A DNA stretch of 64,000 bases from Medicago truncatula (Eukaryota; Streptophyta; Magnoliopsida; Fabales; Fabaceae), in NCBI RefSeq assembly GCF_003473485.1, contig NC_053042.1, forward strand, positions 29,437,262-29,501,261, given 5' to 3'. Position numbers and translations under genes: made by a program. Below the pieces are notes generated by a model. The model was given only the letters and a program-made list of their open reading frames with translations. It was not told the origin of the DNA and did not search any database. Below, piece after piece: positions 11,136 through 23,279 of this stretch. Numbering within the stretch: position 1 is the first letter of the stretch; each line of letters opens with the position of its first letter.

Positions 11136-13400
11136 GGTCGTAAATACTAACCAATAAATGTTTGTGGGGGCATTTCAAAATGGTATGAAGGTTGGACAAT
11201 TCAACGAATCACTTTTTAAAATATGATATTCTCTTTGTACTAGCATGCAGATGCCACTAATGTGGTTGTCTATTGCTTTTTTCAGACTTTTATTCTTCTT
11301 TAAAATATGATATTCTCTTCGTAGATAGTGTATATGTACATTTTTAAAATATGATATTCTTTTAGAGGCAATGGTCCCACCCACATTTTAATAATTTTTT
11401 TTTATATACTACAACTAAATAATCTTATTAAAATGTTTAATTTACAAAAAAAAATATAAACTTCTTTATTATGGTACTAGATTAATTGGCTACTAATATT
11501 ATTGGTTTCATACATTGAAAAATGCCAAAGAGTACTCTAATTAGGACATTGGTTAAAGAGATAAAAATAGAAATATTGCATTAAGAAATGGTAAAAAAAT
11601 AATCTTTTAAAAGTTAATGTATTATTGAATTGAATGTAAACCTACTTCTTTTGGTTTAAGGTTTACTTGTTAGCAAAACCCTTATACTTTATATTATTTT
11701 TAATTCTCTTATATGATCCTTTCCATAACGCATTTTGAATGGAACCGCAATTATATAGCTTTGTAAAATAAAAGGCTACTCTTAAAACCAAAAAAAATAA
11801 AAGGCTACTCTTAAAACCAAAAAAAATAAAAGGCTATTTTAAAACAAAAAAAGAGCAAATTAAACCCTAAAATTAAAATAGGGGATACAAATATAATTTA
11901 GTCTTTAAATGTATTATCCGTTATATTATCTTGTGACAAAAATCTCGTATTTTTCACACTCGTATACAAATTGTTTTATTTAATCAATTGTCATTTTTTT
12001 TTGCATTAATCCTCCGGCTCTTAGGGTGATGTGGTCATTGTGATCCAGAGTTCGATCGGGAGTTAAGTAAAATCAAAGCTACATAAATAATAGAGTTAAA
12101 TATATTTTGTCTCTATAAAATCACAAGTTCTAGCTCACGTGGCAAAAATTACAGAAATTGTTAGGTCGAACGCCATGATCAAGGTTTGAACATCGACACC
12201 TCCACTTGTGCGTGTGAAAGTACACAATAACTTTATCATTTCGTCTATCTACAAAAAAATAATATAGTTATAAATTTCTTTAACAAACAAAAAATATATA
12301 TTAGTTTAGCGTTTCTTATATACCTTTTCTATTTAAAAAATTATTTTTTAATTAAATTATGCTATTTATACTCGGTCCCCCTAATTTTAAATTCCTGACT
12401 CCATCCCTGCACCTCACATTATGTTTGTATAGTTAGATGATATGCAAAGTGTTTTCAATGAGACTATATATGAGTTGCTTTTGAAATCCCTGAGTTTCGC
12501 TTTGATGTTCTTGCTTTGTAGCTTCCTTCATTTTAAGGACATGTTCGGATTTTGTTGTTTTTATTTCATTTTTTTGTTGTGTATTTGTACATAGACAAAA
12601 CACATGAAGAAAATGAGATTTATTTGATTTTATATAGATGAATGAATTTTGTAGATGAATGATTGGATTTTATTTTATATAATGAATGAATTCTGGGTAT
12701 TCTTGTTTCGAGTTGTTTTATACTACTTTAGAGTTTTAATAAACCTACTATCTCTTAATGGATTTTGATTTTGAGGTGTTTCATTAAGCTCTTTACTTTC
12801 GTGATCTATTTGTGCCTATAATTCTTGCAATATTTTCAATTCTGATTCGACACATCTCTGCGTAGATACTTATTTTGTAATATCTTTTCAACTTTGCATC
12901 ATGAACCATTTCATTCAATTTAATGCAGAAGGTTGGTGTTATTGGATTTCATTTAAATTAAATCAGTTTCTTGACATAGCCCTCTTTAGTTTATTTCTTT
13001 AGTTGATTCAAGTAATGGAACATGTATCTTGCAGACTCATTGTTGTCAGAGAAGGTGTCGATTATATGCGTGAATGCTCGTTTGGTCCTACTTCTCCTAC
13101 TAAGGAGTAGAGAAGTCTAAAATAAGCCGGGCCAAACATAGTCTAGTGTCTTTCTAAGTCAAAACCCTACTTGTAAGTTGTAACTATCTAATATCTTTCT
13201 AAGTATATGCCCCCTCATTGTGCAGCTATAAAAGATTCAAGCAGCAAAGAAAGATTCACCACACCAAATAAGTGTTCTCACACCGAAGCACTGTGTGTTG
13301 AAAATATACATTCAACTTCTTTCAATTATTATTACTTTTTTAAAATTCAAAGTAACTTCTAAAAATGGAATTATAAAATCAAAAGCGTATTGAATGACAA
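11136..13400. repeat. AT-rich gene-poor stretch with short repeats
   Basis: A sequence of about 21 bp, TTTAAAATATGATATTCTCT, recurs near 11215, 11299 and 11343. At about 11767-11850 a unit of about 34 bp (AATAAAAGGCTACTCTTAAA and following) is repeated almost three times. Near 12125-12200 there is a tRNA-like pair of boxes (TAGCTCACGTGG and GGTTTGAACATCG), possibly a SINE fragment. No protein-coding gene is visible. Confidence 0.5.
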
Positions 13401-13414
13401 TTAACAAAAAGAAA

Positions 13415-13890
13415 CCTAAGGGGTGTTTGTTTCAAGGTTAAGAATGACATTCCCGGGAATACATAGCTAGGGAATGATTATACCCATGTTTGTTATGAGG
13501 TTGAGAAAAAAATATTCCTGGGTATAAAGGTTCCTGGGAATGGAGTAACTTCCCATAACTTCCATTATTCCCATGAATATATTCCCATGTAAAAAGTTTC
13601 GCAGACAATAAAATAATGGAACTGTTACATAAGTTGTTCTCTCAACTAAATTTAACAAATGAATATGAAACATCAAATGTTAGCAAAACCTATACTCTTT
13701 CAACTCTAAAATACATCGAACATTAAAATACAAAGGGTGTGTTTGTTTCAAGTTTATCAAATTTATTCCTAGGAATAACATTCCTTGGAATATAAAGATG
13801 AGAATTTTATTCCAAAGAATTTAGGAAAAATATGTTTGGTTAGCTTTATAATATTCCAAGGAAAAGAAGAACGAATGAAAGAAAATAGGT
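13415..13890. mobile_element. Possible hAT-like MITE remnants
   Basis: Two stretches start with GGGTGTTTGTTTC or GGTGTGTTTGTTTC (near 13420 and 13736) followed by ATTCC/GGAAT-rich palindromic sequence. Such ends are typical of non-autonomous plant DNA transposons. Exact limits and target duplications are not clear. Confidence 0.35.
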
Positions 13891-14140
13891 ATAAGTCAGC
13901 TGCAAACATCCCCAGTGATTAAATGCATAACCTTGGTGATGAATCAGACAGCATAAGAAACAGCAGGAGTATTTGTCTGATGGAGGAGATGGTTTAGGAA
14001 ATAACTAGTGACTCAACTATGTAATGGCAGTTAGGATTAGAAAATAACTTGTGTTAAAATGGGATTCAATACCCAGAATAATCAAGGAATATTTCTTTGT
14101 ATTGACATAAAAAACTACGGAAGTTAGATATCAAGCATTA

Positions 14141-17100
14141 TGATCGCCTGGTTCTGATCCTTCTGTTGTTGCTCCATTATGGCAAATACTCTCTCGATTC
14201 CCAGACTTACACCAACTGCTGGACCTTGCTTCGAACCAAACATCCCTATCAGGTTATCATATCGACCACCAGCAGCAATTGAACCAACCTGTGTAAAAAA
14301 AACCATATATCCATTGCTTAATATAAGCTGAAGAATTTCAATAAAAACTATGCAAATGAAACAGACAGAGGAGAGGCATCATTGAAGGGTAAGAAATACT
14401 CCTACAGAAGCAAAAGATAGAACAGAGATTCGAGAATAAACAGAACCGTCATTTCAAAAACTCCAATTTCTCTGAATATCCGAGCGCAATATACCCCTCT
14501 TCAAAAAGCAAGTGTTAAAACATAGAAACCAACAAAATTATTTTCTAACAAAAGATGAAAAACAAATCTTAGTCTGCGCAGATTTAAATACTGCAGCATA
14601 AGAACCAAATCATTAAAACCAAGTCAGTTCTTACTTAAACTCACCGCATAATCCATTAAAACTAAATCCTAATTTAGAAGGTAGTCTGTACAGACTCCAT
14701 ATAACCAAGAATTGGACCTTAAATCCCATCTCACACCTCCTATTTATCTTATCCACTCAAACCATTAATAATGTTTAAATCCACAATCTTTCATACAAAA
14801 ACTTCCCCCATTAAAGTTAATATCTCCGCCTAAAAAATCTAAAGCTTCTGTTGTCTGATATGACTTAAGATTTAAAATGACCTTTCAATTAATTTTACTC
14901 GCTTCTTTTCAACCTTATTTTGAGTGAGAAAACTCCTTTTGTTTAACCCAGAAAATAACAGTTAATCCTTCATTACATCTTATGTTTAGACTAGCATGCT
15001 TTAAAACAATTTATTAAAATGGGATTAGCTTGTTGCATCTAGAGTTGTACAAGAGTCTTAATATTATTTTCTTAAGAGTCTTGTACATGAGTCTTAATCC
15101 AACATTTTGTAACAAGACAGTGAACATCCACTATATCTGGGCTGAAATAATGCATTGTGCCTCTCAAAGGATGAAGGGACTAATGAAGAAACATTTCAGA
15201 ATGGAGAGAAAAGACACGAGAATTACCTCAACACCCCCTTTGAAAACAGCTTCAAATATAACTCCAGTGTAATAATCAAGACCTCTGGCAAGACTCAAGT
15301 CAAAAACCACCTTATCAAGGCGTTTTGATTCATCCAGAGCTTTAAATAAAATTTCCAGGTAATTTAATGCATCAACAGATCCAGCATTTTTCTAAGAAAG
15401 CACTGCCTTCTTGTTTAAGCTTCTCTAACAACGTTAAAGGATGTCCTTTCTCTCTAACAAAAGTTCCAATTCTGTCAGCTGTCTCAACAGTTAATCCTTT
15501 CTCTTCCACCTACAGCATGAAAGTCAGTAAAAACCACATTACTTAACAGTTTAGAGAAAATATTAATGTGGCAAAGAATTGTAACCAGACATATTCTAAA
15601 TGGCAACAACTTTCGTATGTCTCAAAATCCTAAGCCAATTTACAGCAATATACTTGCAAGGACATTAAAATTTTGAATGCAATTGTTAGAATGCTCTCTT
15701 TCAACAATCATGAAGAATATGTTCTTGCTTGTTTGTGTTGCCGATTTCGTTGCTCACGTCGCTATTCTTCAAACCAGAAAAGATAACGGAAAATTAACGG
15801 TGTTAATAGATAAGGGAGGTGTTTGTTTATTTCATAAAAACTTGAGGGAGGTTCGTGTAAGTTTTAAAACTAGAGGGAGTGTCAGTGTCATTTTAATAAA
15901 CCTCAGGGGAGGTGAATGTAATTTCCCCTAAAAATAATTATAAAGGAAATAGAAAGAAACAACATATGTACGCACCATTTCTTTTCTTATCTGTTCGAAT
16001 GATTGTTTGTCTAACTTATCAATACTTCGAACATATAGTCCTAAACTTTTCAGGAGGTACTCCACATATTTGCATCATGCCATCGAGTAACTTTCTATGG
16101 TTCAACTTTACCTGTGAAAGTAAAAAGAATTACGACAGAAAGATCATAAGGAAACACACATAATATAATTTGAAGACATTAATGAGTACAAAATTTAACC
16201 ACTAAGTTGGAAAATGTCAATCACCAGATACACTCAAATGAATGATACTATAAGGTTAAATTATAGGAAGCAATCTGGGACGAGTAACCTAGTCACTTTT
16301 AACAATATCACGGGCTCCCGTAAAATCAATCAACAGGAACATCCAAATGAATGATATTATTATAAGGTTAAATTATAGCAAAAATGAGTAAACCAGTCAC
16401 ATTTAACAAGATTATTGCAAAGATCACATCAGCAAGCAGGCATATCACTTGAGTCGAGTTGATTAAAATCATTCAGATTTAGCACGCAAAAACTCATTAA
16501 CCAGCAGGTAGTCCGATAGCAACACATATCTATGACCTGATGCCGACAAAGATGGCATTAAAAGTTGTACTTCAAAATAAATAATGAAACTTATAAGCCT
16601 ATCATTTATAGTAATGTATATTCTGATATTGTACTATGTCAATAACCGCTCACCAAAGTCCAAACTATGTATAGACAGACCATAAAAGATAATGGTTATA
16701 GAAATATCAAATGATGAACTTGGTAAACAGTCCAATTAGTTCTACAAATTCAGAAAACCAATATATTTTGCAGCAGGAGAGTTATAAAAATTTACCTCAA
16801 AATCCCCAATTTTCAGCTCATCAAGCAATTAAGTCAAAATTCTAACAACCTCAAAATCTGGAGCCATTGTTGCAGATGAACCAGCAATATCAAAGTCACA
16901 TTGATAAAATTCACGGTATCTTCCTTTAGATGGGTTGTCCCTTCTGATGCACCTATTCAACAACTGTGCGAATAACCAGCCCTTTTGATGAATGGTTTTT
17001 TCATGCTCTTAACAGTGCTCAAATGCATTGGATAGGTATATATCATCAATTAAAATATTCAAACAAAGTTTCTATTTGTCTACGAAAAAGTTAATGAAGT

Positions 17101-17177
17101 TAAGAGAACTATAACATGCCTAACACAAAATTAATCTCATGCATAAAAGAATAAAAAAAATCACCTTAGGAATCTTG
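14141..17177 (-). pseudogene. Histidyl-tRNA synthetase, copy B, rearranged partial duplicate
   Basis: This is a second, decayed copy of the same gene. From 5' to 3' on the minus strand: a piece homologous to the end of exon 1 plus start of intron 1 (about 17177-17010); then, after roughly 65 bp of unrelated sequence, the 3' part of exon 3 from about 16945; exon 4 (about 15975-16110); exon 5 (about 15228-15510); and an extra exon, 14141-14288. That exon encodes [16 protein letters not shown] and [14 protein letters not shown], class II motif 3. Exon 2 and most of introns 1-2 are deleted. Exon 3 has a stop (TAA where copy A has GAA, near 16830). Exon 5 has an extra T near 15391 (ATTTTTCTAAG against ATTTTCTAAG). 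After QNQAI the homology ends, so the anticodon-binding domain is missing. It cannot encode an enzyme. Confidence 0.85.
15665..15935. mobile_element. Insertion unique to HisRS copy B intron 4
   Basis: Copy A and copy B align on both sides, but about 270 bp here has no counterpart in A, where about 390 bp of other sequence sits instead. Its right end, AGGGGAGGTGAATGTAATTT, is a sequence I associate with dispersed plant transposon ends. Its type is not resolved. Confidence 0.4.
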
Positions 17178-17236
17178 AGCGGGGGGTTTGAACCCCAGAC
17201 CTTGCATATTTTATGGCCAACTGAGCTAAGCGGAAA
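17178..17236 (-). repeat. tRNA-like element (box A / box B)
   Basis: The minus strand reads CGCTTAGCTCAGTTGGC, then AAAATATGCAAGGTC, then TGGGGTTCAAACCCC. This is the order A box, anticodon-arm-like hairpin, B box seen in tRNA-derived repeats. It sits exactly where homology of HisRS copy B to exon 1 ends. Similar units occur near 38456, 45808, 49802 and 63908. Confidence 0.5.
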
Positions 17237-17458
17237 AATATCAATCATATTTGTAAAAGGGATATGATAATTTAATTAAATTAAAAGGAAATAACGATTT
17301 TTGTTCCGCAAATTTGATTGATCTCGTAGGGAAAATCTATATATATTCCCTCCTGAAATCATTATTAGGTCAACAAAGAAATCCCTAAAACTCAGATCTT
17401 TACGTTTAGCACCAAAGCAAACACAAACAGTTCATTGTATTCTTCTGATTCACAAAGC

Positions 17459-18841
17459 ATGATCGGAACCCTAACACTCAGCGGTTCTCTTTCATCAAAC
17501 AACGACAATTCAACCGCTTCTTCGAACGAAACCCTAGCACTCGGTGGTTGTGATTCACTGCCATTGGATCTCATGCAGATTCCCCGTCAAATTTCTCATG
17601 CAACTCCGCTGACTTTTGCAAGTCATGGAATTCTCTAATCTCAAATGATCCTGATTTTGCTAAGAAACACCTTCGTAAGTCACCAACCAAACGCCACCTC
17701 TTTTTCACAAGCAAATGGGTCCCCATAAATCACTTTACCTTAACGTCTTACCCACTCGACTCTCTTCATCTCGACGCTATTTTCACCTCTAATCCCACAC
17801 AACTCGATTACTCTCTCATTGATCCTAAACACTACGATGCTCTCATCGCTTCCTGTGATGGTCTCTTTTGTTTCGCTATTAATAACACTCTTGCAGCTCT
17901 TTGGAACCCTACGATTAGAAAAGTCAAGGAATTACCCTCTTTAGATATTCCACCTCAACGTGGTAGAACTATATATGCATTTGGTTATGATCCTTTTATC
18001 CATCGTTACAAGGCTGTTTCTGTTTTTTGTTATGATTTTGAATATCGTGGCATTCACATGAAGGGTTGCAAAACTCAAGTCAACATTCACACTTTGTTGC
18101 AGATTCATGGAGAAGGATTCAGGATTTTCCTTCTATGATGATCCCTTCTGGTAAAGAGGGAATAATAGTCGGTGGCACAGTTAATTGGTTTGCAAATTCT
18201 AATGTTAATACTCAATTCTTTCTTTTTAGAATAGAACAGTACACAGATAGGCATGTGCTCCCAAGCGACCTCTGTAGTATGGAGAGCCACTCCACTTGCA
18301 GGATCAATATCCGCCTTCTTGTACTGATGCGCTTCTTTTGTGATTAATGGATTAGGCTGTCTCACCAAATGGTATATTAGTTCCGTTAGTTGCAGGAAGT
18401 GCAGATGTAGTAGGTGAAATAAATCGCACACAAGCCATTGTTTCTCTTCATTTGGGGAAAGAGTCTTATCAAGAGATTTCACAGCCTGATTATGGAATGC
18501 CAAGTAACTTGACGTTGGGTATCATGAAGGATTGTTTGTGTGTATTTTCTTGCTCTGACTCATTGATTGATGTTTGGCTTATGAAGGAATACGGTAATAA
18601 AGAATCTTGGATTAAATTGATCCATCTTCCTTTTTCTTCTTCCCTTGGTCTTTATTGTCAGGATCCTAAGATGGTATACATTTCTGAGGATGACAACAAT
18701 GTGCTGCTCTTGTTTAGAGAGTTTTCTAAATTGAAGTGGGTTGTTTACGATCGCAAATATCACACTACAAGGACTATCAAGATTGAAGACTTCAGTTGGG
18801 TAAACTCAAAGCTCTACGTTGAGAGTTTGGTATCACCTTAG
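17459..18841 (+). pseudogene. F-box protein with FBA domain, disrupted
   Basis: F-box proteins select substrates for SCF ubiquitin ligases. The first ATG in frame is at 17459. The F-box starts at CDSLPLDLMQ (about 17552-17580) but is broken: a few codons are missing and the frame shifts before SWNSLISNDPDFAKKHL. The FBA region follows through CDGLFCFAINNTLAALWNPT, then FGYDPFIHRYKAVSVF (about 17970-18030). It continues after another shift with DSWRRIQDFPSMMIPSGKEG and GTVNWFA. About 225 bp of foreign sequence (18198-18425) then interrupts it. The end is intact from IVSLHLGKESYQEISQPDYG (about 18438) to a stop at 18841 and includes a DVWLMKEYG motif. At least three lesions make it a pseudogene. 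The family is highly expanded in legumes. Confidence 0.8.
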
Positions 18842-21470
18842 TTTTAATACTAGAGTTTAGATGCTGTGCTATGCACCTTGAGATATTGTTGTTTTATTTT
18901 CATCACTATTACTTAGAGTTGTTTTTTCTTCACCATGCATTAGATGTTTTATGGTTTGATTGTCTAAGATTGGAAATGGAATTTGGATGGTATGCCTGCC
19001 AAGTCACTTGTACGTTTGTCGATGCGTCTGTTAACTACTAAGCATGCACATTTCATAATGTATGCTTCAAATCCGATCCAATGTAAACGTAGTTTGTTAT
19101 AATACTACTGTGATTTGTTTGTTTTCAGAATTTCAATTTTTGCACATACGTAGCCTTTTGACAAATATATGAAAGATAGCAACTCGTCACCATGTGCCCG
19201 TCACCGAATTCATCAAACCAAAGTTTGTTATAAGATCTTTCTATAACCAAAGATAAAATAACGTCAAATTGTCTTCATATAGGCTATAAGTTGTTTTCAT
19301 AAGCTATCCTAGAGAGCTTATGAAAATAAGCTGAAAACAACTAATGAACATGTCATAATCTATTTTCATAAGCTCACACAAATAGTCTCAGAAGTAATTT
19401 AGCTAGTATATAAGCTCAAATAACTCAATTGAATCGAAACAGACCCGTATCCCAATATTTCTATAAGCATGAAAAAATGAAACAACACAGCACATTAGCG
19501 AACATAATCTAACTAATTTATGTCATATTCAATTCAATTATTCATTCAATTATGCATAAGCAACAAAAAGAGAATGGCTTCATACCAAGGATTTTGTGCT
19601 AGAAAAATAGGGACTTTCCTTCCACAGTTAACTGCAACAATTACTATGTCACTATAGAAATTGCTGAAAGATTAGTGCAAAAGGTTAATTATAACAAAAT
19701 CAGATGGTTCTTTTGTAAGGAAAATATGAAAGCTTAATTGCTTCATACTTGATGTTATGATCTTGTCTTGAATGTTGAGTGATTTGCTATTTCATTTATA
19801 CCAGTAAGTACACTGAATATGACCAAAGTTATAAAACTAAGGGGCTCTAATTCTATAAGTAAATCTTTTGTTGATTTGTATTTGCATAGACCCGTGTTTG
19901 GCCACAGTCATAAGAAAAGAGATAAAATGGTCCACTTGTAATAAAAAACAACAATAGATGATTCTATCATTTTTACAGTAAAAAAAAAGAAACTCAATTC
20001 AATTAGTATACTACTACTGTTTGCAACCAAAGCTTGTTGAGCATTACTTGTGCTAGTTGTCAATGCCTTCAACTAGGTTTAAGTTTTACAATGCTTGAGA
20101 AGGTTAAAAGGAAACATGACAAAAAGGAAAATATGTCTGGTGAGTCTCAGATTGTATTTGACCCTATGGAAAGAAGAGGTAGTATGGTTGGTGGCTCACT
20201 TTTGCATTGACAATTCACCAAGTAGAAACCTTACCTTGAGAAGAAGATGCAACATTGATGTGATGAAAACTAACAAGATTAATGGAGATAGCATTAACAA
20301 TGGGAGATAAAAGAATCAAAAGTCCTTGCAATTGTTTTGGAGTGATGCTTATCAGAGGAGCAATGGTGCTGGATTCCGAATTGACAGAAACAGGAGCAGG
20401 AATTGCTCATAACTAACATTGTTGTCAGACTTCCTGAACCTGTAACCTAGAGAACAACTATGCTTAAAGAAGAAGGTAACCACACTGTGCAGAATCTACC
20501 GGAATTGTTGTTCTTGAGGAAAGGTTTGCCTCCAACATTTCCATTACCATGAGGTTGTTTAAACTACAAGGGCAGAGGGACTATGTAGCAAACTAGCAGC
20601 AGGATTAACCTGTCTCTCTTGTAGAACCATCTTGGAGTAAAAATCTTAGCACAATTAACAATAAGCAAAATGTGTATCATTCTTTAGATTGTTTTTTCAT
20701 GAATGAGGATTAAGATGGATGTCAAATATTATGATGTGTATGTGAATGTGTATTGGTATTAGATATAGTATTTGTAACTTAAAAAATTATTTCCAATGAT
20801 ATAATATCTTTATTGCTGCTAACTTGTCTGATTATGATCAGCCCTTTATAGCTGCAAACTTTATGAATTATGATGCAGATAAGTAATTAGGTGAAATGAT
20901 TATAAAATAGCACCTTAAGTCATAAACCATCAACTAACCCTGCCAATTTTATTCATCAAAATTCACCAAATAATAATGCTTAAAGTTCAGCAACATGTTT
21001 AACAGAATATAATTAAAACTCTTCTCCTCTCGAGACTGAAAGATTTCACCAGTTCTGGTACGAAGCAACAAAACTCATCCTAAAGTCGAAGAATTATAGC
21101 ATACAATTGTAGAGAATCAAATCAGTATTCCAAATTTGATTCAGATAAAAGTAAGATGTGATTATTGCAATAAGGTTTGCATATTTCAAAGCATAATTAA
21201 GTAATAATTTATTTTCAACTCAATGCGGTAATTTCAAAGTTGAGTTTTGGTTCTTCCTCCATTGTAATCTATACTACCTTTAGTTATAACTGATATGACA
21301 ATAGGAAATAAGAAATAGTAAGAGTTTTGTCAAAAAAATAATAAAACAGAAAGAGTTCATCTGTTACAAACCCAATATTACAAGTGTCTCCAGGGAAATT
21401 TTGAAATATAATAATCAAAAGGGATAGATACTTTGAACAAAAATCAACATATACACTTAATTTCTGATCC
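18842..21470. other. Gene-poor stretch with one MITE-like repeat
   Basis: No supported gene. At about 19270-19440 repeated AAGCTTATGAAAATAAGCTG-like palindromic segments (cataagc / gcttatg) mark a MITE-type repeat common in legumes. The rest is AT-rich. The short open frame at 20095-20310 has no recognisable features and I do not call it. Confidence 0.4.
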
Positions 21471-21472
21471 CA

Positions 21473-23215
21473 TCATCCAAATGGTGCAAAGGGATTGTCC
21501 TCTTTGTTGTTTGAAAGGCACCCCTCATTGGCAAATTCTGTTTATTGTTTTGATCAAATAACAAACAAAGGTGAGGATATTTTAATATGTTTTGATAAAA
21601 AAAAAGAACAAGGCATGACTCAAACTTACCTTCAGGTAGCTGCTTCACATGATGATGCAGGTTGTGAAACAGGTTTGTCGTCAAAGTATGTCAAAGTATG
21701 CTTCTCGGCAATGTTGGTTGTATTACTTTCCTCTTCTTTCTTCTTAGAGCCTTTTGTTCATTGTTTTGATAAAAATAAGAACCCAAACGGTGAGGATATT
21801 TTAATATGTTTTTGATCAAAAAGGAATAAGACAAGACTCAAACTTACTTTCCACTTCCTGCTGATAAGCAAGAACGGGAGGCTTCTCAGCAAGAATAGGG
21901 TCAGTCGTCAAAAAAGGCTCTCCATCTATGCTATCTTTTTTTAGCATCTTAGCAACTCCTGTTTATTGTTTTGATTAGATACAAAAGCAAAGGATGAATT
22001 TTAATATGGTTGACTGTTAAAAAAGAAAAAGACATGGCACAAACTTACTTTCAACTTCTTGTTTATAAGCAAGAAAAAGGTTTAGAAACATGGTCGACAC
22101 ATGATGCTTCTTGGCAACAAGAGGGTCGGTCGTGACTTGAGGCTCTCCCTCTATGCTCTCTATTTTTAGCATCTCAGCAAGTTCTGTTTATTGTTTTGAT
22201 TAGATGAGAAAGCAAAGGATGAAAATATTTTAATATGTTAGAAAGGTAAAAAAGAAAAGGACAAGGCACAAACTTACTTTCCACTTTTTGCTGATAAGCA
22301 AAAAAAATGTTTAGAAACATGTGAGGAGGCCTCTCAGCAAGAAACGGGTCAGACATCACAGGATGCTTCTCAGCAACAAGCGGTTTGGTCCTTACGAACT
22401 TACTTTCCTTTTCTTTCTTAGCAGGAAAAGGGTTGCAAACCGGATTGGTCGTCTCAAGAGGCTCTTCCTCTACCCTCTTAGCAACTCCTATTCATTTTTC
22501 ATCAAATAAGATACCAAAGGGTGACCATTTATTAATATGGGTGAATGTTTTAAAAAAAAAAATAACAAGGCAGAAACTTACTTTCAGCAAGAAATGGGTC
22601 AGACATCACAAAAAGCGTGTCGGATGTCACAGGACGCTCCTCAGCAAGAAGCGTGTCAGACGTCACAGGATCAGACGTCACAAGATGCTTCTCAGCAAGA
22701 AGCGGGTCGATAAATATGTTAGAAGGCTGACAACAACGTAGTTTACTTTCCATTTCTTTATTTTTAGAAAATAGGTTAGTCGTTGCAAAAGGATCTCCTT
22801 CAAAGCTTTCAACTTTTAATCCTGTTCATCATTCAGATCAAATAAGAAAACAAAGGGTGAGGATATTTTAATACTGTTGAAAGTTAAAAAGAAAGAGACA
22901 GGACACAAACTTACCTTCATTTGGGTTGGGAAATGGTTTTGTAGTCGTTAAAGTATGATTGTCGGCAATGGTTTTGTAGTCGGCAATGTTGGTCTTCACA
23001 GCAGGAGGACGAAGAATTTCAGATAAATACTTTCTGTCCTCTTCTTTCTTCTTAGCAAGATACCGTTCGCAGTTTTCCTTCAGGAATGGAGACCAGTTGG
23101 TATATTCCATCTTAGCAACTTTGGTCGTCACAGGAGGAGGAGGCTTCTCCTCAGAAATAAACTTAGTTTCCTCAGCTTCTTGCTTCTTAGCAGGAAATAG
23201 GTCGTTGTTTTCCAT
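21473..23215 (-). CDS. Unrecognised seven-exon gene made of duplicated phase-1 exons
   Basis: Function unknown. Minus-strand exons: 22915-23215, 22582-22821, 22278-22487, 22049-22183, 21848-21958, 21630-21750 and 21473-21537. Every junction is GT-AG and phase 1, with near-identical donors (A|GTAAGTTTG) and similar introns, so one exon has been amplified. The start (MENNDLFPAKKQEAEETKFI) follows a TTGCTAAG that resembles the start of the internal exons. Internal exons share a pattern such as VTTDPLVAKKHHV or TTDPILAEKPPVLAYQQEVE. The protein is charged, proline-rich, and has no signal peptide or membrane segment. Exon 6 is 121 nt instead of a phase-keeping 111 because TCAAAGTATG is tandemly duplicated (21681-21700). 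As a result translation stops after about 371 residues rather than 390, missing the ending NPFAPFG. Upstream, 23662-23880 may hold a 5' UTR exon. Expression is not shown. Confidence 0.6.
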
Positions 23216-23279
23216 CTTAGCAACTTTTGTTATTCATCAAAGGCAGCAAGATAATTAATTATATGAAAACAGTGTGAAA

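Noticed and set aside
18105..18503. Minus-strand 132-residue open frame across the F-box pseudogene
   Set aside because: It spans both F-box antisense sequence and the insert, so it is not one gene; only the insert part may be of interest.
21440..22900. Regular repeats resembling a CRISPR array
   Set aside because: The repeats are whole exons and introns of about 200-300 bp with phase-preserving splice sites in a plant genome, not short direct repeats with spacers.
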